From: Parasulfitobacter algicola
Lineage (GTDB): Bacteria; Pseudomonadota; Alphaproteobacteria; Rhodobacterales; Rhodobacteraceae
Assembly: GCF_013315265.1 (NCBI RefSeq)
Contig: NZ_JABUFE010000001.1
Coordinates: forward strand, 655,001-719,000
Length of the DNA: 64,000 nucleotides
Direction of reading: 5' to 3'
Part shown: one piece after another, positions 34,842 to 43,420 of the stretch
Numbering within the stretch: position 1 is the stretch's first letter
Layout of the letters: every line of letters begins with the position of its first letter
Notes under the pieces: model-generated
The model's input: only the letters and a program-made list of their open reading frames with translations
Databases searched by the model: none
What the model was told of the DNA's origin: nothing
Position numbers and translations under genes: made by a program

Positions 34842-35835
34842 CGCGCGCCACCACATAATCGGCAAGATCAATCAGCATTTGGCGGATTTCGTGATCTGGT
34901 ACGGATTGAAGCGCGGTTTTCGCCTTTTCCGACCAGGCCAAGGCATCATCCCGCGTGGCGGACAATGTATTGTACTTGTTCAAAAGCGCCAAAGCATGAT
35001 CCAGATCACCATCGCGTTGATCACCCTTTTCGATCGTCCGAATCCAAAAGGCACGTTCCTTATCCGACGCCAATGCAACGGCTTTGATCACGGGTAATGT
35101 TAATTTACGTTCGCGAAAATCGTCACCGATATTTTTACCGGTCGCTGCGGTTTGGCCTTGATAATCAAGCAGATCGTCCACGATCTGAAATGCAATCCCA
35201 AGGGCATCGCCATAATCAAACAGGGCTTGTACCTGGACATGATCTATTTCGGCGATGACGCCGCCAACCTCCATCGCGGCGGAAAACAAGGCTGCGGTTT
35301 TGCCGCGAACCACTTGCAGATAAATCGCTTCGTCCGTTGCCAGATTTTGCGCGGCCGTCAGTTGCAGAACTTCCCCTTCGGCAATCGTGGCAGCGGCATT
35401 GGACAGAATGTCTAAAACCCGCAGATTACCGGTTTCGACCATCAATTGAAATGAGCGGGCGAACAGGTAATCGCCAACCAGAACGCTAGATTTGTTATCC
35501 CAAAGCAGATTGGCTGTTGGTCGCCCGCGTCGCTGACCGCTTTCATCCACAACATCATCATGCAACAGGGTTGCGGTGTGAATAAATTCAACTGCTGCGG
35601 CCAGATTCAGATGATAATCCCCATCATAGCCGCACATCTTTGCGCTGGCCAAGGTCAGCATTGGCCGCAGACGCTTGCCACCTGCTTCGACTAGATGGGC
35701 CGTTACTTCGGGGATACGCGGGGCGTGCTTTGATGCCATACGATCGCGGATCAGATCATTGACCCGGCCCATTTCCGTTTCAAGGGCAGCGTTTAACTGT
35801 TCATGGGGTTTGACAGCGGCTTGATCCAGGCTCAT
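34834..35835 (-). CDS. Long-chain polyprenyl diphosphate synthase
   Basis: 333 residues. Builds the isoprenoid tail, here most likely the C50 tail of ubiquinone-10 as in Rhodobacter DdsA, which has the same length. First Asp-rich motif DDVVDE at 93-98, second DDLLDYQ near 222, GGKRLRP near 52. Ala at the fifth position before the first motif leaves a deep pocket, which fits long products. ATG 35835 chosen; an in-frame TTG 27 bases earlier lacks support. Symbols ispB or ddsA would both be used. Confidence 0.93.
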   Translation of the reverse strand: MSLDQAAVKPHEQLNAALETEMGRVNDLIRDRMASKHAPRIPEVTAHLVEAGGKRLRPMLTLASAKMCGYDGDYHLNLAAAVEFIHTATLLHDDVVDESGQRRGRPTANLLWDNKSSVLVGDYLFARSFQLMVETGNLRVLDILSNAAATIAEGEVLQLTAAQNLATDEAIYLQVVRGKTAALFSAAMEVGGVIAEIDHVQVQALFDYGDALGIAFQIVDDLLDYQGQTAATGKNIGDDFRERKLTLPVIKAVALASDKERAFWIRTIEKGDQRDGDLDHALALLNKYNTLSATRDDALAWSEKAKTALQSVPDHEIRQMLIDLADYVVARVN

Positions 35836-35891
35836 CACGTATCCGTTCACTTGGGTCGACAATCCGGGTTTATTGCCCTTATGTCACAAGG

Positions 35892-36107
35892 ATGAAAGAG
35901 CTTCTTCGCACCAACGACCCGACAATCATCGCGTTTGCCAAAGCGCTCCTTGAAGGTGAGGGTATAGACTGCTTTGAAATGGACGTAAATATGAGCGTCC
36001 TTGAAGGATCCATAGGCATAATGCCGCGGCGATTAATGGTAAGATCAAAGGATCATTGGATGGCGGTGCGGGCCATGACGGACAATGATATCCATACGTC
36101 AGAATGA
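35892..36107 (+). CDS. DUF2007 family small protein
   Basis: 71 residues. MKELLRTNDPTIIAFAKALLEGEGI followed by a beta strand and MPRRLMVRSKDHW is the DUF2007 pattern, a ferredoxin-like fold often called putative signal-transducing protein. Some relatives resemble PII-type ligand domains; no function known. AAGG touches the ATG with no spacer, an odd ribosome site, yet the start fits the family. The stop overlaps the start of the methyltransferase gene (ATGA). Confidence 0.85.
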   Translation: MKELLRTNDPTIIAFAKALLEGEGIDCFEMDVNMSVLEGSIGIMPRRLMVRSKDHWMAVRAMTDNDIHTSE

Positions 36108-36850
36108 CCAATCTGACGCAAGATGCATTTTTAGGGGGCAAGCTTTCGGTCTGGCAGCCGGCTAATGGTTATCGTGCCGGTGTTGACCCGGTTTTGCTGG
36201 CAGCCAGCGTTCCCGCGAAAGCTGGCGATACAGTACTTGAACTTGGGTGCGGGGTTGGGGTTGCGGCTATTTGTCTTGCCACGCGTATTGCGGGATTAAA
36301 AATAACAGGCGTCGAATTGCAGGTTGATTATGCTGATCTGGCCCGCCGCAACGCTGCTGAAAACAATGTTGATCTGACGGTTGTCGAAAGTGATCTGGCG
36401 TCGATGCCTACCGATTTGCGCAATCAAAGCTTTGATCATGTGATCGCCAATCCGCCTTATTATAAAGATGGCACAAAATCCGATAACGCGGGGCGTGATA
36501 TTGCGCGGTCTGGCGATACATCGCTGCATGTCTGGGTCGATATTGCGATAAAGCGGCTGAAGCCGAAGGGCCACATGACATTCATTCAACGGGCCGAAAG
36601 ATTGCCCGACCTCATGGCGGCCTGTGATACACGTTTGGGTGCTGTTACGATTTTACCTATCGCGGCCCGTTCTGGACGGCCAGCGAAACTTGTTATTGTT
36701 CAGTCACAAAAGGCGTCACGCGCGCCTGCGCAATTGCTTGCCCCGTTGATTCTGCATGATGGCGATAAACATGATGGCGATCGTGAAAGTTATAGATCTG
36801 AAATTCGCGCGGTGCTGCGAGATGCGGCACCATTGTTGATGCAGCGTTAG
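36104..36850 (+). CDS. TrmN6-type tRNA1(Val) adenine-37 N6-methyltransferase
   Basis: 248-residue SAM-dependent enzyme. TQDAFLGGKLSVWQPANGYRAGVDPVLLAA is the standard opening; SAM loop ELGCGVGVAAICLA near 46; catalytic NPPY at 116-119. Family members methylate N6 of A37 in tRNA-Val or, more broadly, act as adenine N6 methyltransferases of RNA. Coupled to the DUF2007 gene. Confidence 0.9.
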   Translation: MTNLTQDAFLGGKLSVWQPANGYRAGVDPVLLAASVPAKAGDTVLELGCGVGVAAICLATRIAGLKITGVELQVDYADLARRNAAENNVDLTVVESDLASMPTDLRNQSFDHVIANPPYYKDGTKSDNAGRDIARSGDTSLHVWVDIAIKRLKPKGHMTFIQRAERLPDLMAACDTRLGAVTILPIAARSGRPAKLVIVQSQKASRAPAQLLAPLILHDGDKHDGDRESYRSEIRAVLRDAAPLLMQR

Positions 36851-36970
36851 TGCGCCGTCAACATCACATAATTTAGTAAAATCTTTTTGATAATTATGCA
36901 CCTGCGGCGTGACACGTACCTATATCTATGGTGCACTACCAATGTTCATATAACTGAGAGGAGAATGCCG

Positions 36971-37138
36971 ATGGCCCTGACATCCCATATTGAGGAACTC
37001 AGGAAGAAACACCAACATCTCTCAACCGAGGTTGAACAGGCCCAACGAAGTCCGGGTGTTGACCAGCTGACGATTGCCTCGCTGAAGAAACAGAAACTTC
37101 AGTTGAAAGAGCAGATCGAACGCCTTTCGGCCAACTAA
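36971..37138 (+). CDS. YdcH/DUF465 family small coiled-coil protein
   Basis: 55 residues, almost all helix: SHIEELRKKHQHLSTEVEQA then LTIASLKKQKLQLKEQIERL, the two-helix hairpin of DUF465/YdcH. Function unknown. ATG 36971 is 7 bases after AGGAG; an in-frame ATG at 36965 is only 1 base from it. Its stop shares CTAA with the convergent transporter gene. Confidence 0.88.
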   Translation: MALTSHIEELRKKHQHLSTEVEQAQRSPGVDQLTIASLKKQKLQLKEQIERLSAN

Positions 37139-38001
37139 GACTGCCAAGCGCTGGCCTTAGCTGCCAGCGCCGCACCTGCGGTGATCAGCAAGGCCGCCAA
37201 TACAAGTGTCACACTTGCAGTTGCAAACCCAGCCAAAACCAAAACCAAAGTTGATAAAAGCGGTGCGGCATAAGACGCAGTGCCAAGCAATTGTATGTCG
37301 CCCTTTTTGACACCGATATCCCAGACATAAAATGCGAACCCGACGGGGCCAAGCCCCAACAGGATTGTTGATACCCACCCAATCTGATCGGTTGGCCAGA
37401 CTGTCGTTTCAATGACCATATGCGCGGCAGCTGACAAGACAGCGGTCAAAATACAAAACACAGCCACGCTCGATGTCGGGATTGCGCCAAGTCTTCGTGA
37501 TAAAACGGAATATCCCGCCCATGTGATTGCACATAAAAAGGCCAGCCCAAGCCCCGGTAATGCGTCACTGTCAAACCCGTCAGCCCCACGCAGAACAATC
37601 AAAGCCGCCCCCGCAAAGCCGATAAGCGCCCCGATGACATGGCCGGATTTCAGATGTTCACCAGGTAAAAAACCTGAAAAAAGAACGATAAGTAAAGGCC
37701 ATAGATAGGCAATCAACCCAGCCTCGGCAGCAGGGGCCATGCGCAAGGCTGAAAAGTACAGGAAATGATATCCAAAAAGACCAGCTGTCCCAAAAACATA
37801 AACGCGTATTGGAACATGCCTTAACGTATTGATTTCTTTAGTGACTATCAGCCAAGTAACACCAATTGTGCCGCCTATTGCAAAACAGATTGCATTCAGC
37901 TGCAGCGGCGGTACGGGTTCTGAACCTTTGGTGAAAAGGGCAAGTAACGACCACAAAAGAACGGCGATAAACCCGATCATCGTCGCTTTGTGTTTGGTCA
38001 T
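37135..38001 (-). CDS. EamA/DMT family exporter
   Basis: 288 residues with ten predicted membrane helices in two EamA halves. Resembles YddG, the aromatic amino acid exporter (MAPAAEAGLIAYLWPLLIVL is typical), but the substrate is not certain. Start coupled to the LysR stop (ATGA), so the regulator and transporter share a transcript, a common amino-acid export layout. Confidence 0.9.
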   Translation of the reverse strand: MTKHKATMIGFIAVLLWSLLALFTKGSEPVPPLQLNAICFAIGGTIGVTWLIVTKEINTLRHVPIRVYVFGTAGLFGYHFLYFSALRMAPAAEAGLIAYLWPLLIVLFSGFLPGEHLKSGHVIGALIGFAGAALIVLRGADGFDSDALPGLGLAFLCAITWAGYSVLSRRLGAIPTSSVAVFCILTAVLSAAAHMVIETTVWPTDQIGWVSTILLGLGPVGFAFYVWDIGVKKGDIQLLGTASYAAPLLSTLVLVLAGFATASVTLVLAALLITAGAALAAKASAWQS

Positions 38002-38942
38002 CCTTGGATATCCTCGGACGCAATGAAATTGCGACCTTCTTCAAAACTGCGGGTTTTTTCAGCCTCTTTCATTATCCAAACCAAGAAAGCTTTGATCTGT
38101 GGGCGTGTTTCGGCTCCCTTTGGACAAATGAACCGAAAATGGGCTTTTGTGGTTAAGGCGGTTGCAAAGGGCGCAACTAGACGGCCATCGTACAGCTCTT
38201 TATGCGACAACGATATGCGTGCTAGCACCGCACCTGTGCCAGTCAGCGCCGCATCAATCGCATGGTCTGCTTGGCTAAAGCGGGGACCATGGCTGCTATC
38301 CACATTCACATCTACAGCCTTGAACCACGCCGCCCAGTCACAACTAGGTTTCAAAAACCGAATACTGTCATCATGCAACAAAGTGATTTCAGCCAGATCC
38401 AATGGCGTCTTGACCTGTTTTGCCAGTTCGGGCGTCATCACTGGCGTCATCCATTCGTCAGCCAATCTTTGCGAAAATAAACCGTCATCCGGTCCATAGC
38501 CAAAGCGAATGGCAACGTCGATTTCGTCACGTGTAAAATCCATAATCCGCAGGCTGGCCGACAGGCGCAATTCAATTTCGGGGTGGTCTTGCGCAAAATC
38601 ATACAGTCTTGGGGCTAGCCATTTTGCGGTAAAAGCAGGCCCGGCGGTAACCGTCAGGGTGGTATTATCTTGCAGACGCCTTGTGTTGCGCCATGCGGTG
38701 GTCAGTGTCGCAAATCCATCCGCGGCACCCGGTGCAAGCGTACGCCCGGCTTCAGTCAGTTCAACGGCGCGATTCAGGCGGCGAAAAACGGGCTGCCCCA
38801 AGTGTTCTTCAAGCGATTTGATTTGAAAGCTTAACGCGGCAGGGGTGATGTTTAATTCAGCGGCAGCCTTTGCAAAAGACATATGGCGCGCGGCAGCATC
38901 AAAGGCACGAAGGGCGGTTAATGGGGGCAGTCGATCCGTCAT
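37998..38942 (-). CDS. LysR-family regulator, GcvA-like
   Basis: 314 residues. The DNA-binding domain (about 5-65) has LTALRAFDAAARHMSFAKAAAELNITPAALS-type sequence with helix-turn-helix at about 20-40; the rest is the effector-binding fold. The N-terminus resembles GcvA. No clear ribosome site. A short palindrome lies 7 bases before the start. Probably regulates the EamA exporter behind it and perhaps the divergent 38-residue gene. Confidence 0.92.
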   Translation of the reverse strand: MTDRLPPLTALRAFDAAARHMSFAKAAAELNITPAALSFQIKSLEEHLGQPVFRRLNRAVELTEAGRTLAPGAADGFATLTTAWRNTRRLQDNTTLTVTAGPAFTAKWLAPRLYDFAQDHPEIELRLSASLRIMDFTRDEIDVAIRFGYGPDDGLFSQRLADEWMTPVMTPELAKQVKTPLDLAEITLLHDDSIRFLKPSCDWAAWFKAVDVNVDSSHGPRFSQADHAIDAALTGTGAVLARISLSHKELYDGRLVAPFATALTTKAHFRFICPKGAETRPQIKAFLVWIMKEAEKTRSFEEGRNFIASEDIQG

Positions 38943-38948
38943 TTCACA

Positions 38949-38961
38949 TAAGTATAACTTA
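38949..38961. promoter_or_regulatory. Short palindrome before the LysR gene
   Basis: TAAGT-ATA-ACTTA, perfect 5-bp arms, in the divergent gap. Length and AT content fit a LysR-type T-N11-A operator. Confidence 0.4.
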
Positions 38962-38984
38962 ACTCATGCTTTGAAAAGTCTCGT

Positions 38985-39013
38985 TTGTCAGTTCATTCAA
39001 AAAATAACATATT
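38985..39013 (+). promoter_or_regulatory. Candidate sigma-70-type promoter of the 38-residue gene
   Basis: TTGTCA (38985-38990), 17-base spacer, CATATT (39008-39013; four of six matches to TATAAT), 38 bases before the ATG. Confidence 0.35.
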
Positions 39014-39051
39014 GGGTACAGTTAAGAATTACTGATCCAGAGGATACCGAC

Positions 39052-39168
39052 ATGATAGAAAATGCAACAGACACCCGCACACATAATGCAATCAAAGCCG
39101 CCCATGATCTGCGTGGTCAAATGGTGGCCAACGCCTGGGCTTGGCTATTTGGACGACCTTCCCGCTGA
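39052..39168 (+). CDS. 38-residue basic/amphipathic small protein
   Basis: Short reading frame with an N-terminal polar half (MIENATDTRTHNAIKAAHDL) and an amphipathic end with Trp residues (VANAWAWLFGRPSR). AGAGG precedes ATG. It stands alone between a plausible promoter and a strong terminator, which supports a real gene. It resembles in size and layout the small conserved proteins of Rhodobacteraceae (such as the RSP_7527 group), but I cannot confirm family membership. Could bind membranes or nucleic acid. Confidence 0.6.
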   Translation: MIENATDTRTHNAIKAAHDLRGQMVANAWAWLFGRPSR

Positions 39169-39190
39169 TCGTTGCAAGTCAAACGGAAGT

Positions 39191-39220
39191 AAAAGGGCCG
39201 GTCTAGATGCCGGCCCTTTT
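39191..39220. terminator. Bidirectional intrinsic terminator
   Basis: Perfect 11-bp stem AAAAGGGCCGG/CCGGCCCTTTT with an 8-base loop. The A-run and T-run on both sides let it serve the 38-residue gene (plus strand) and phbB (minus strand), which ends 4 bases away. Confidence 0.92.
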
Positions 39221-39223
39221 CAT

Positions 39224-39949
39224 TTATACAAAAAACTGTGCGCCATTGGCTGTGATCGTTGATCCGGTAATGAACCCTGCATCGTCCGAAGCTAAAAAGA
39301 CTACGCAGCGCGCGATTTCCTCGGGTTCACCCAGACGACCCACGGGTATCTGTGGAATAATCTTTTCGTTCAGCACTTTTTCGTCGATGGCTTTTACCAT
39401 TTCGGTCGCAATATAGCCGGGACAAATGGCGTTAACCGTAATTCCGGCCCGCGCCCCCTCTTGTGACAACGCTTTGGTAAAGCCAAGATCACCTGCTTTC
39501 GCAGCAGAATAATTGACCTGACCTGCCTGACCTTTTTGTCCGTTGATCGAGCTGATGTTGATCACGCGGCCAAATTTACGATCCCGCATACCGGGCCAAA
39601 TCGGATGGGTCATGTTGAAAACACCGGACAGATTGGTGTCGATCACCTCTTTCCACTGTTGCGGCGTCATACGATGGAACATCGCATCGCGGGTAATCCC
39701 GGCGTTATTAACCAGAACGTCAACTGGGCCATTGTCTTCTTCCACTTTAGCGATGCCAGCAGCACAGGCATCATAATCACCAACGTCCCATTTATATGTT
39801 TTAATTCCAGTAGCTTCTGTAAAAGCTGCCGCCTTTTCATCATTCCCGGCATAGGTTGCGGCAACAGTATAGCCTGCATCCTTCAGCGCTTTGGAAATCG
39901 CCTCGCCAATTCCGCGTGAACCGCCGGTCACAAGTGCAACACGTCCCAT
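39224..39949 (-). CDS. phbB: Acetoacetyl-CoA reductase
   Basis: 241-residue short-chain dehydrogenase making (R)-3-hydroxybutyryl-CoA for polyhydroxybutyrate, NADPH-linked. Cofactor loop VTGGSRGIGEAIS (residue 7), NNAGITRDAMFHRM near 86 (PhbB hallmark), catalytic Ser in INISSINGQKGQAGQ and Tyr-x3-Lys in NYSAAKAG. GGAGGAGAG precedes ATG. Operon with phbA, 73 bases upstream. Confidence 0.96.
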   Translation of the reverse strand: MGRVALVTGGSRGIGEAISKALKDAGYTVAATYAGNDEKAAAFTEATGIKTYKWDVGDYDACAAGIAKVEEDNGPVDVLVNNAGITRDAMFHRMTPQQWKEVIDTNLSGVFNMTHPIWPGMRDRKFGRVINISSINGQKGQAGQVNYSAAKAGDLGFTKALSQEGARAGITVNAICPGYIATEMVKAIDEKVLNEKIIPQIPVGRLGEPEEIARCVVFLASDDAGFITGSTITANGAQFFV

Positions 39950-39981
39950 ATCTCTCCTCCGTTTTTGGGTTATTTCTTATC

Positions 39982-40012
39982 TCAGCGGCGACGCCTCCCG
40001 CGCCGCCGCTGA
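39982..40012 (-). repeat. Hairpin in the phbA-phbB gap
   Basis: Perfect 9-bp inverted repeat TCAGCGGCG/CGCCGCTGA around a 13-base loop. No T-tract follows on the minus strand, so it is more likely an mRNA-stability or processing element that sets phbA and phbB levels apart. Confidence 0.55.
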
Positions 40013-40022
40013 TCTGGATCAG

Positions 40023-41195
40023 TTAGCGTTCAACGCAAAGCGCCACGCCCATACCGCCGCCAATACAAAGCGTGGCCAGACCTTTTTTCGCATCGCGCCG
40101 CTGCATTTCGAACAAAAGCGTATTCAGCACGCGGCATCCCGAGGCCCCGATGGGGTGGCCGATTGCAATGGCGCCGCCGTTCACATTCACAATGGCTGGA
40201 TCCCAACCCATGTCTTTGTTCACAGCACAGGCCTGGGCGGCAAAGGCTTCGTTGGCTTCGACCAGATCAAGATCACCGACTGACCAGCCCGCTTTTTCAA
40301 GCGCCTTGCGCGATGCATGGATAGGGCCAACGCCCATAATTGCGGGATCCAGACCCGCAGTGGCATAGCTTGCGATGCGTGCCAGCGGTTCGATACCGCG
40401 TTTTTCAGCTTCCTCGACGCTCATCAACAATGTTGCTGCAGCCCCATCGTTCAAACCCGAAGCATTGGCGGCCGTGACCGATCCATCCTTTACAAAAGCC
40501 GGACGCAGTTTTTGCATCGCCTCCATGGTTGCCCCGTGGCGGATGTATTCGTCTTTATCGATAACAATATCACCCTTACGATTTTTGACGGTAAAGGCGA
40601 TGACTTCATCATCAAACTTGCCCGCCTTTTGCGCGGCCTCAGCCTTGTTTTGTGAAGCGACGGCGAATTCATCCTGCTGATCACGGCTGATTTGCCATTT
40701 TTCGGCAACATTTTCAGCAGTTTGCCCCATATGATAGCCGTTGAAAGCATCCCAAAGGCCATCGCGGATCATCGTGTCGATATAGCTGACATCACCCATT
40801 TTATGACCCGCACGCAAGTGGGCGGCATGGGGTGAAAGTGTCATGTTTTCTTGACCGCCTGCTGCCACAATAGAGGCGTCACCCAACTGAATGTGCTGGG
40901 CGCCAAGTGCCACAGCGCGCAGGCCGGATCCGCAAACCTGATTGATGCCCCATGCCGCAGATTCGATGGGAAGACCCGCATTGATATGAGCTTGGCGCGC
41001 GGGGTTCTGGCCTTGTGCGGCTGTCAGAACCTGCCCCAGAATAGTTTCTGACACCTCTGATTTGTCGATCCCGGCGCGGTCGACTACGGCTTCCAGAACT
41101 GCGGCACCCAGATCATGCGCCGGTGTATTGGCAAAACTTCCACCGAAACTACCGACTGCGGTCCGTGCTGCTGATGCAATAACAACGTTTGTCAT
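40023..41195 (-). CDS. phbA: Acetyl-CoA acetyltransferase (beta-ketothiolase)
   Basis: 390-residue thiolase joining two acetyl-CoA for polyhydroxybutyrate. Acyl-carrying Cys88 in [15 protein letters not shown]; His near 347 in [15 protein letters not shown]; second Cys near 377 in [17 protein letters not shown] precedes ATG. Starts the phbA-phbB operon. The polymerase gene phbC is not in this window. Confidence 0.96.
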   Translation of the reverse strand: MTNVVIASAARTAVGSFGGSFANTPAHDLGAAVLEAVVDRAGIDKSEVSETILGQVLTAAQGQNPARQAHINAGLPIESAAWGINQVCGSGLRAVALGAQHIQLGDASIVAAGGQENMTLSPHAAHLRAGHKMGDVSYIDTMIRDGLWDAFNGYHMGQTAENVAEKWQISRDQQDEFAVASQNKAEAAQKAGKFDDEVIAFTVKNRKGDIVIDKDEYIRHGATMEAMQKLRPAFVKDGSVTAANASGLNDGAAATLLMSVEEAEKRGIEPLARIASYATAGLDPAIMGVGPIHASRKALEKAGWSVGDLDLVEANEAFAAQACAVNKDMGWDPAIVNVNGGAIAIGHPIGASGCRVLNTLLFEMQRRDAKKGLATLCIGGGMGVALCVER

Positions 41196-41344
41196 AGGTG
41201 ATTCCCTCTTCTATTCATCCAGTTCAGACGAAGAGAGCATCACATGAAAAGCGCCCCTTGACCCCCGCCGCTTAACGCAGAGGTAAGCTGTTGGCAGAGT
41301 AAGAGCAATAGGCAGAACGTGTTGTAGACGGTGGTATTTACAGG

Positions 41345-42181
41345 TTAAGCACGCTGTTTTATTTTGCCATCTTGCCGCCAGACCGGTGATGTTGTTGGCG
41401 CGCCCAGATGATAGCCTTGTACACAATCGATACCAGCTTGTCGTAAAAACGCAGCATCACGCGGTCCTTCAACGCTTTCGGCAACTGTGAACATTTCAAA
41501 CTGCCTGCCAATGGAAATCAACGCACGCACCAAAACCTGGTTGTCCGGGTTTGCGTGGATGCCGCGAATAAACTGGCCATCGATTTTCAGAATATCAAAG
41601 AAAAATTCGTTCAGATAACGAAAGGCTGTATATCCGGCCCCAAAATCGTCCAGCGCAAAACAAACGCCTTTTTGTTGCAATTCGTCCATGAAGCTGATGA
41701 CGACTTCCGGCATCATCATGGCGGATGCTTCGGTGATTTCCAAAATCAAACGTTCTGCGATGGTTTCATCTTCGCGCAGACCGTTTTCAAGGGTTCGCAT
41801 CCAGCGCATGTAACCGATTGATCGCGCCGACATATTGATAGACAGGCGAATGCTGGGTTCAGCCAGTAGCGCGTTCAACCCCATTTCAAGCGCCAGACAA
41901 TCAATCATGCGGCCCAATTCATGGGTTTCCACAAGGGGCATGAATTCCCCCGCAGGGATCGTACGACCGGTTGAGTCCAATACGCGAATTAGCCCTTCGT
42001 AAAAGGCAATCTGGCCCGGGTCATTGGCTAATACGACAGGTTGATAAGCCAACATCGCCTCTTTATGCTGAAGCGCATTCTTAACCATATGCAAAGTTGC
42101 ATTGTCGCGTTGCCCAAGTGCAAAATCCAATGGGCTTTGCGCTGCATCCATAGATTTACCAGGCTTATTTTTATTCGACAT
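41345..42181 (-). CDS. EAL-domain c-di-GMP phosphodiesterase
   Basis: 278 residues, a stand-alone EAL domain. The catalytic set is visible: Glu in FYEGLIRV (EGL in place of EAL), Asn in LSINMSARSIG, Glu in LEITEAS, Asp-Asp in ALDDFGAGYTAF, Lys in ILKIDGQFI, Glu in VAESVEG and Gln in VQGYHLGAP. So it should hydrolyse c-di-GMP. No sensor or membrane part. ATG 42181 chosen (GGGG upstream); a longer start at 42220 is possible. Confidence 0.9.
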   Translation of the reverse strand: MSNKNKPGKSMDAAQSPLDFALGQRDNATLHMVKNALQHKEAMLAYQPVVLANDPGQIAFYEGLIRVLDSTGRTIPAGEFMPLVETHELGRMIDCLALEMGLNALLAEPSIRLSINMSARSIGYMRWMRTLENGLREDETIAERLILEITEASAMMMPEVVISFMDELQQKGVCFALDDFGAGYTAFRYLNEFFFDILKIDGQFIRGIHANPDNQVLVRALISIGRQFEMFTVAESVEGPRDAAFLRQAGIDCVQGYHLGAPTTSPVWRQDGKIKQRA

Positions 42182-42279
42182 AACGCGGCACCCCTTGCAC
42201 CAATCTGCACAAACATTCATGCCTTGGATGTTCTAAAATGCCGTAAACATATACAATTTGAACGAAAAAGGACTGCGTG

Positions 42280-42858
42280 ATGGGTGAACGTTGTGGCTGG
42301 GTGGGTAAAGAAGAGATTTATATCGATTATCATGACACCGAATGGGGTTTGCCCGAATGGGACAGTCGCGCGCTTTGGGAAAAACTGGTTCTTGATGGAT
42401 TTCAGGCGGGGTTGTCGTGGATCACGATCTTGAAAAAACGCGATAATTTCAGGGAAGCTTTTGCTGATTTCGATCCCAACATCATAGCGACATGGGGCGA
42501 ACCTGAAGTTGAAAAGCTGTTGCAAAACAAAGGTATTATTCGCCATCGTGGCAAAATCGAAGCCACGATCACCAATGCCCGCGTTTGGCAGAAAATTGAA
42601 CAGCGCGAAGGCTTTGATACGTATCTTTGGAATTACATGGGCGGTGCGCCGTTGCAAAACGCATGGAAAACGCTTGCTGATGTGCCAGCACAGACCGAAT
42701 TATCGCAGAAAATCTCAAAGGATATTAAGAAAGAAGGCTTTAAGTTCTGTGGTCCAACAATTGTTTATGCTTTCATGCAGGCGGTGGGTATGGTGAACGA
42801 TCATGTCACCCATTGCCCACGTCACGCTGATGTCGCAAAACTTAATATCCGCGATTAA
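42280..42858 (+). CDS. tag: DNA-3-methyladenine glycosylase I
   Basis: 192-residue base-excision repair enzyme removing 3-methyladenine. Zinc ligands fit Cys5 (MGERCGW), His near 18 (DYHDTEWG) and the C-terminal HVTHCPRH. Family blocks GFQAGLSWITILKKRDNFRE and KEGFKFCGPTIVYAFMQA are clear. ATG 42280 follows AAGGA by 8 bases. The 3' end overlaps the convergent TlpA gene by 17 bases. Confidence 0.95.
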   Translation: MGERCGWVGKEEIYIDYHDTEWGLPEWDSRALWEKLVLDGFQAGLSWITILKKRDNFREAFADFDPNIIATWGEPEVEKLLQNKGIIRHRGKIEATITNARVWQKIEQREGFDTYLWNYMGGAPLQNAWKTLADVPAQTELSQKISKDIKKEGFKFCGPTIVYAFMQAVGMVNDHVTHCPRHADVAKLNIRD

Positions 42859-43399
42859 GCAGTGCTGCAATAATTGCTTTGGCGCTGTTGCTGTTCCAGT
42901 CGGCATCGCCGCGCATTCGGGCAATTTCTTGACCGTTGGGGTCTAGAATCACCGTGATTGGCAACCCCAAAACGGCCATGTCGCGGGCAACGGCTTGTTT
43001 GGGGTCACGATATTCAGGCAGGTTGTTTACCCCGATTTCGCCAAAAAACTTGGAAATACCCATCGGTGAATTTCGTCCCGTCGCAAGTGTGACCACGGCA
43101 AAGTCATCGCCACCGAATTCTGTTTGCAACTCGGACAGCATCGGCATTTCTTTACGACATGGGGCGCACCATGTAGCCCAGAAATTCAGAACTACGTATT
43201 TCCCCTGATAGTCGGCCAGCGTCTTTTCACCACCGTCCTTTGTCACAAAACCCGTCGTTGATACATCAGCCGGGGCAGAGTGGAACATCAACTTTTTCAT
43301 CGTGCCTTCGCGCAGGGCTTCCAATTCAGCATCTGCAAACGCGGTGTTTGCACCGAACAAAAGGGCCGTATAGACAAGCGCTGACGTAATAAATTTCAT
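42842..43399 (-). CDS. TlpA-family periplasmic thioredoxin
   Basis: 185 residues. Signal peptide ([20 protein letters not shown]) exports it. Thioredoxin fold with redox motif WCAPC (Cys78, Cys81) in [15 protein letters not shown] and cis-Pro in [10 protein letters not shown]. Such proteins reduce cytochrome c precursors or the oxidase copper site. GGAGG precedes ATG. Only 21 bases separate it from the divergent argH start, a layout common in Rhodobacteraceae. Confidence 0.92.
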   Translation of the reverse strand: MKFITSALVYTALLFGANTAFADAELEALREGTMKKLMFHSAPADVSTTGFVTKDGGEKTLADYQGKYVVLNFWATWCAPCRKEMPMLSELQTEFGGDDFAVVTLATGRNSPMGISKFFGEIGVNNLPEYRDPKQAVARDMAVLGLPITVILDPNGQEIARMRGDADWNSNSAKAIIAALLNRGY

Positions 43400-43420
43400 T
43401 TTCCCTCCGAAGGGCTGACG

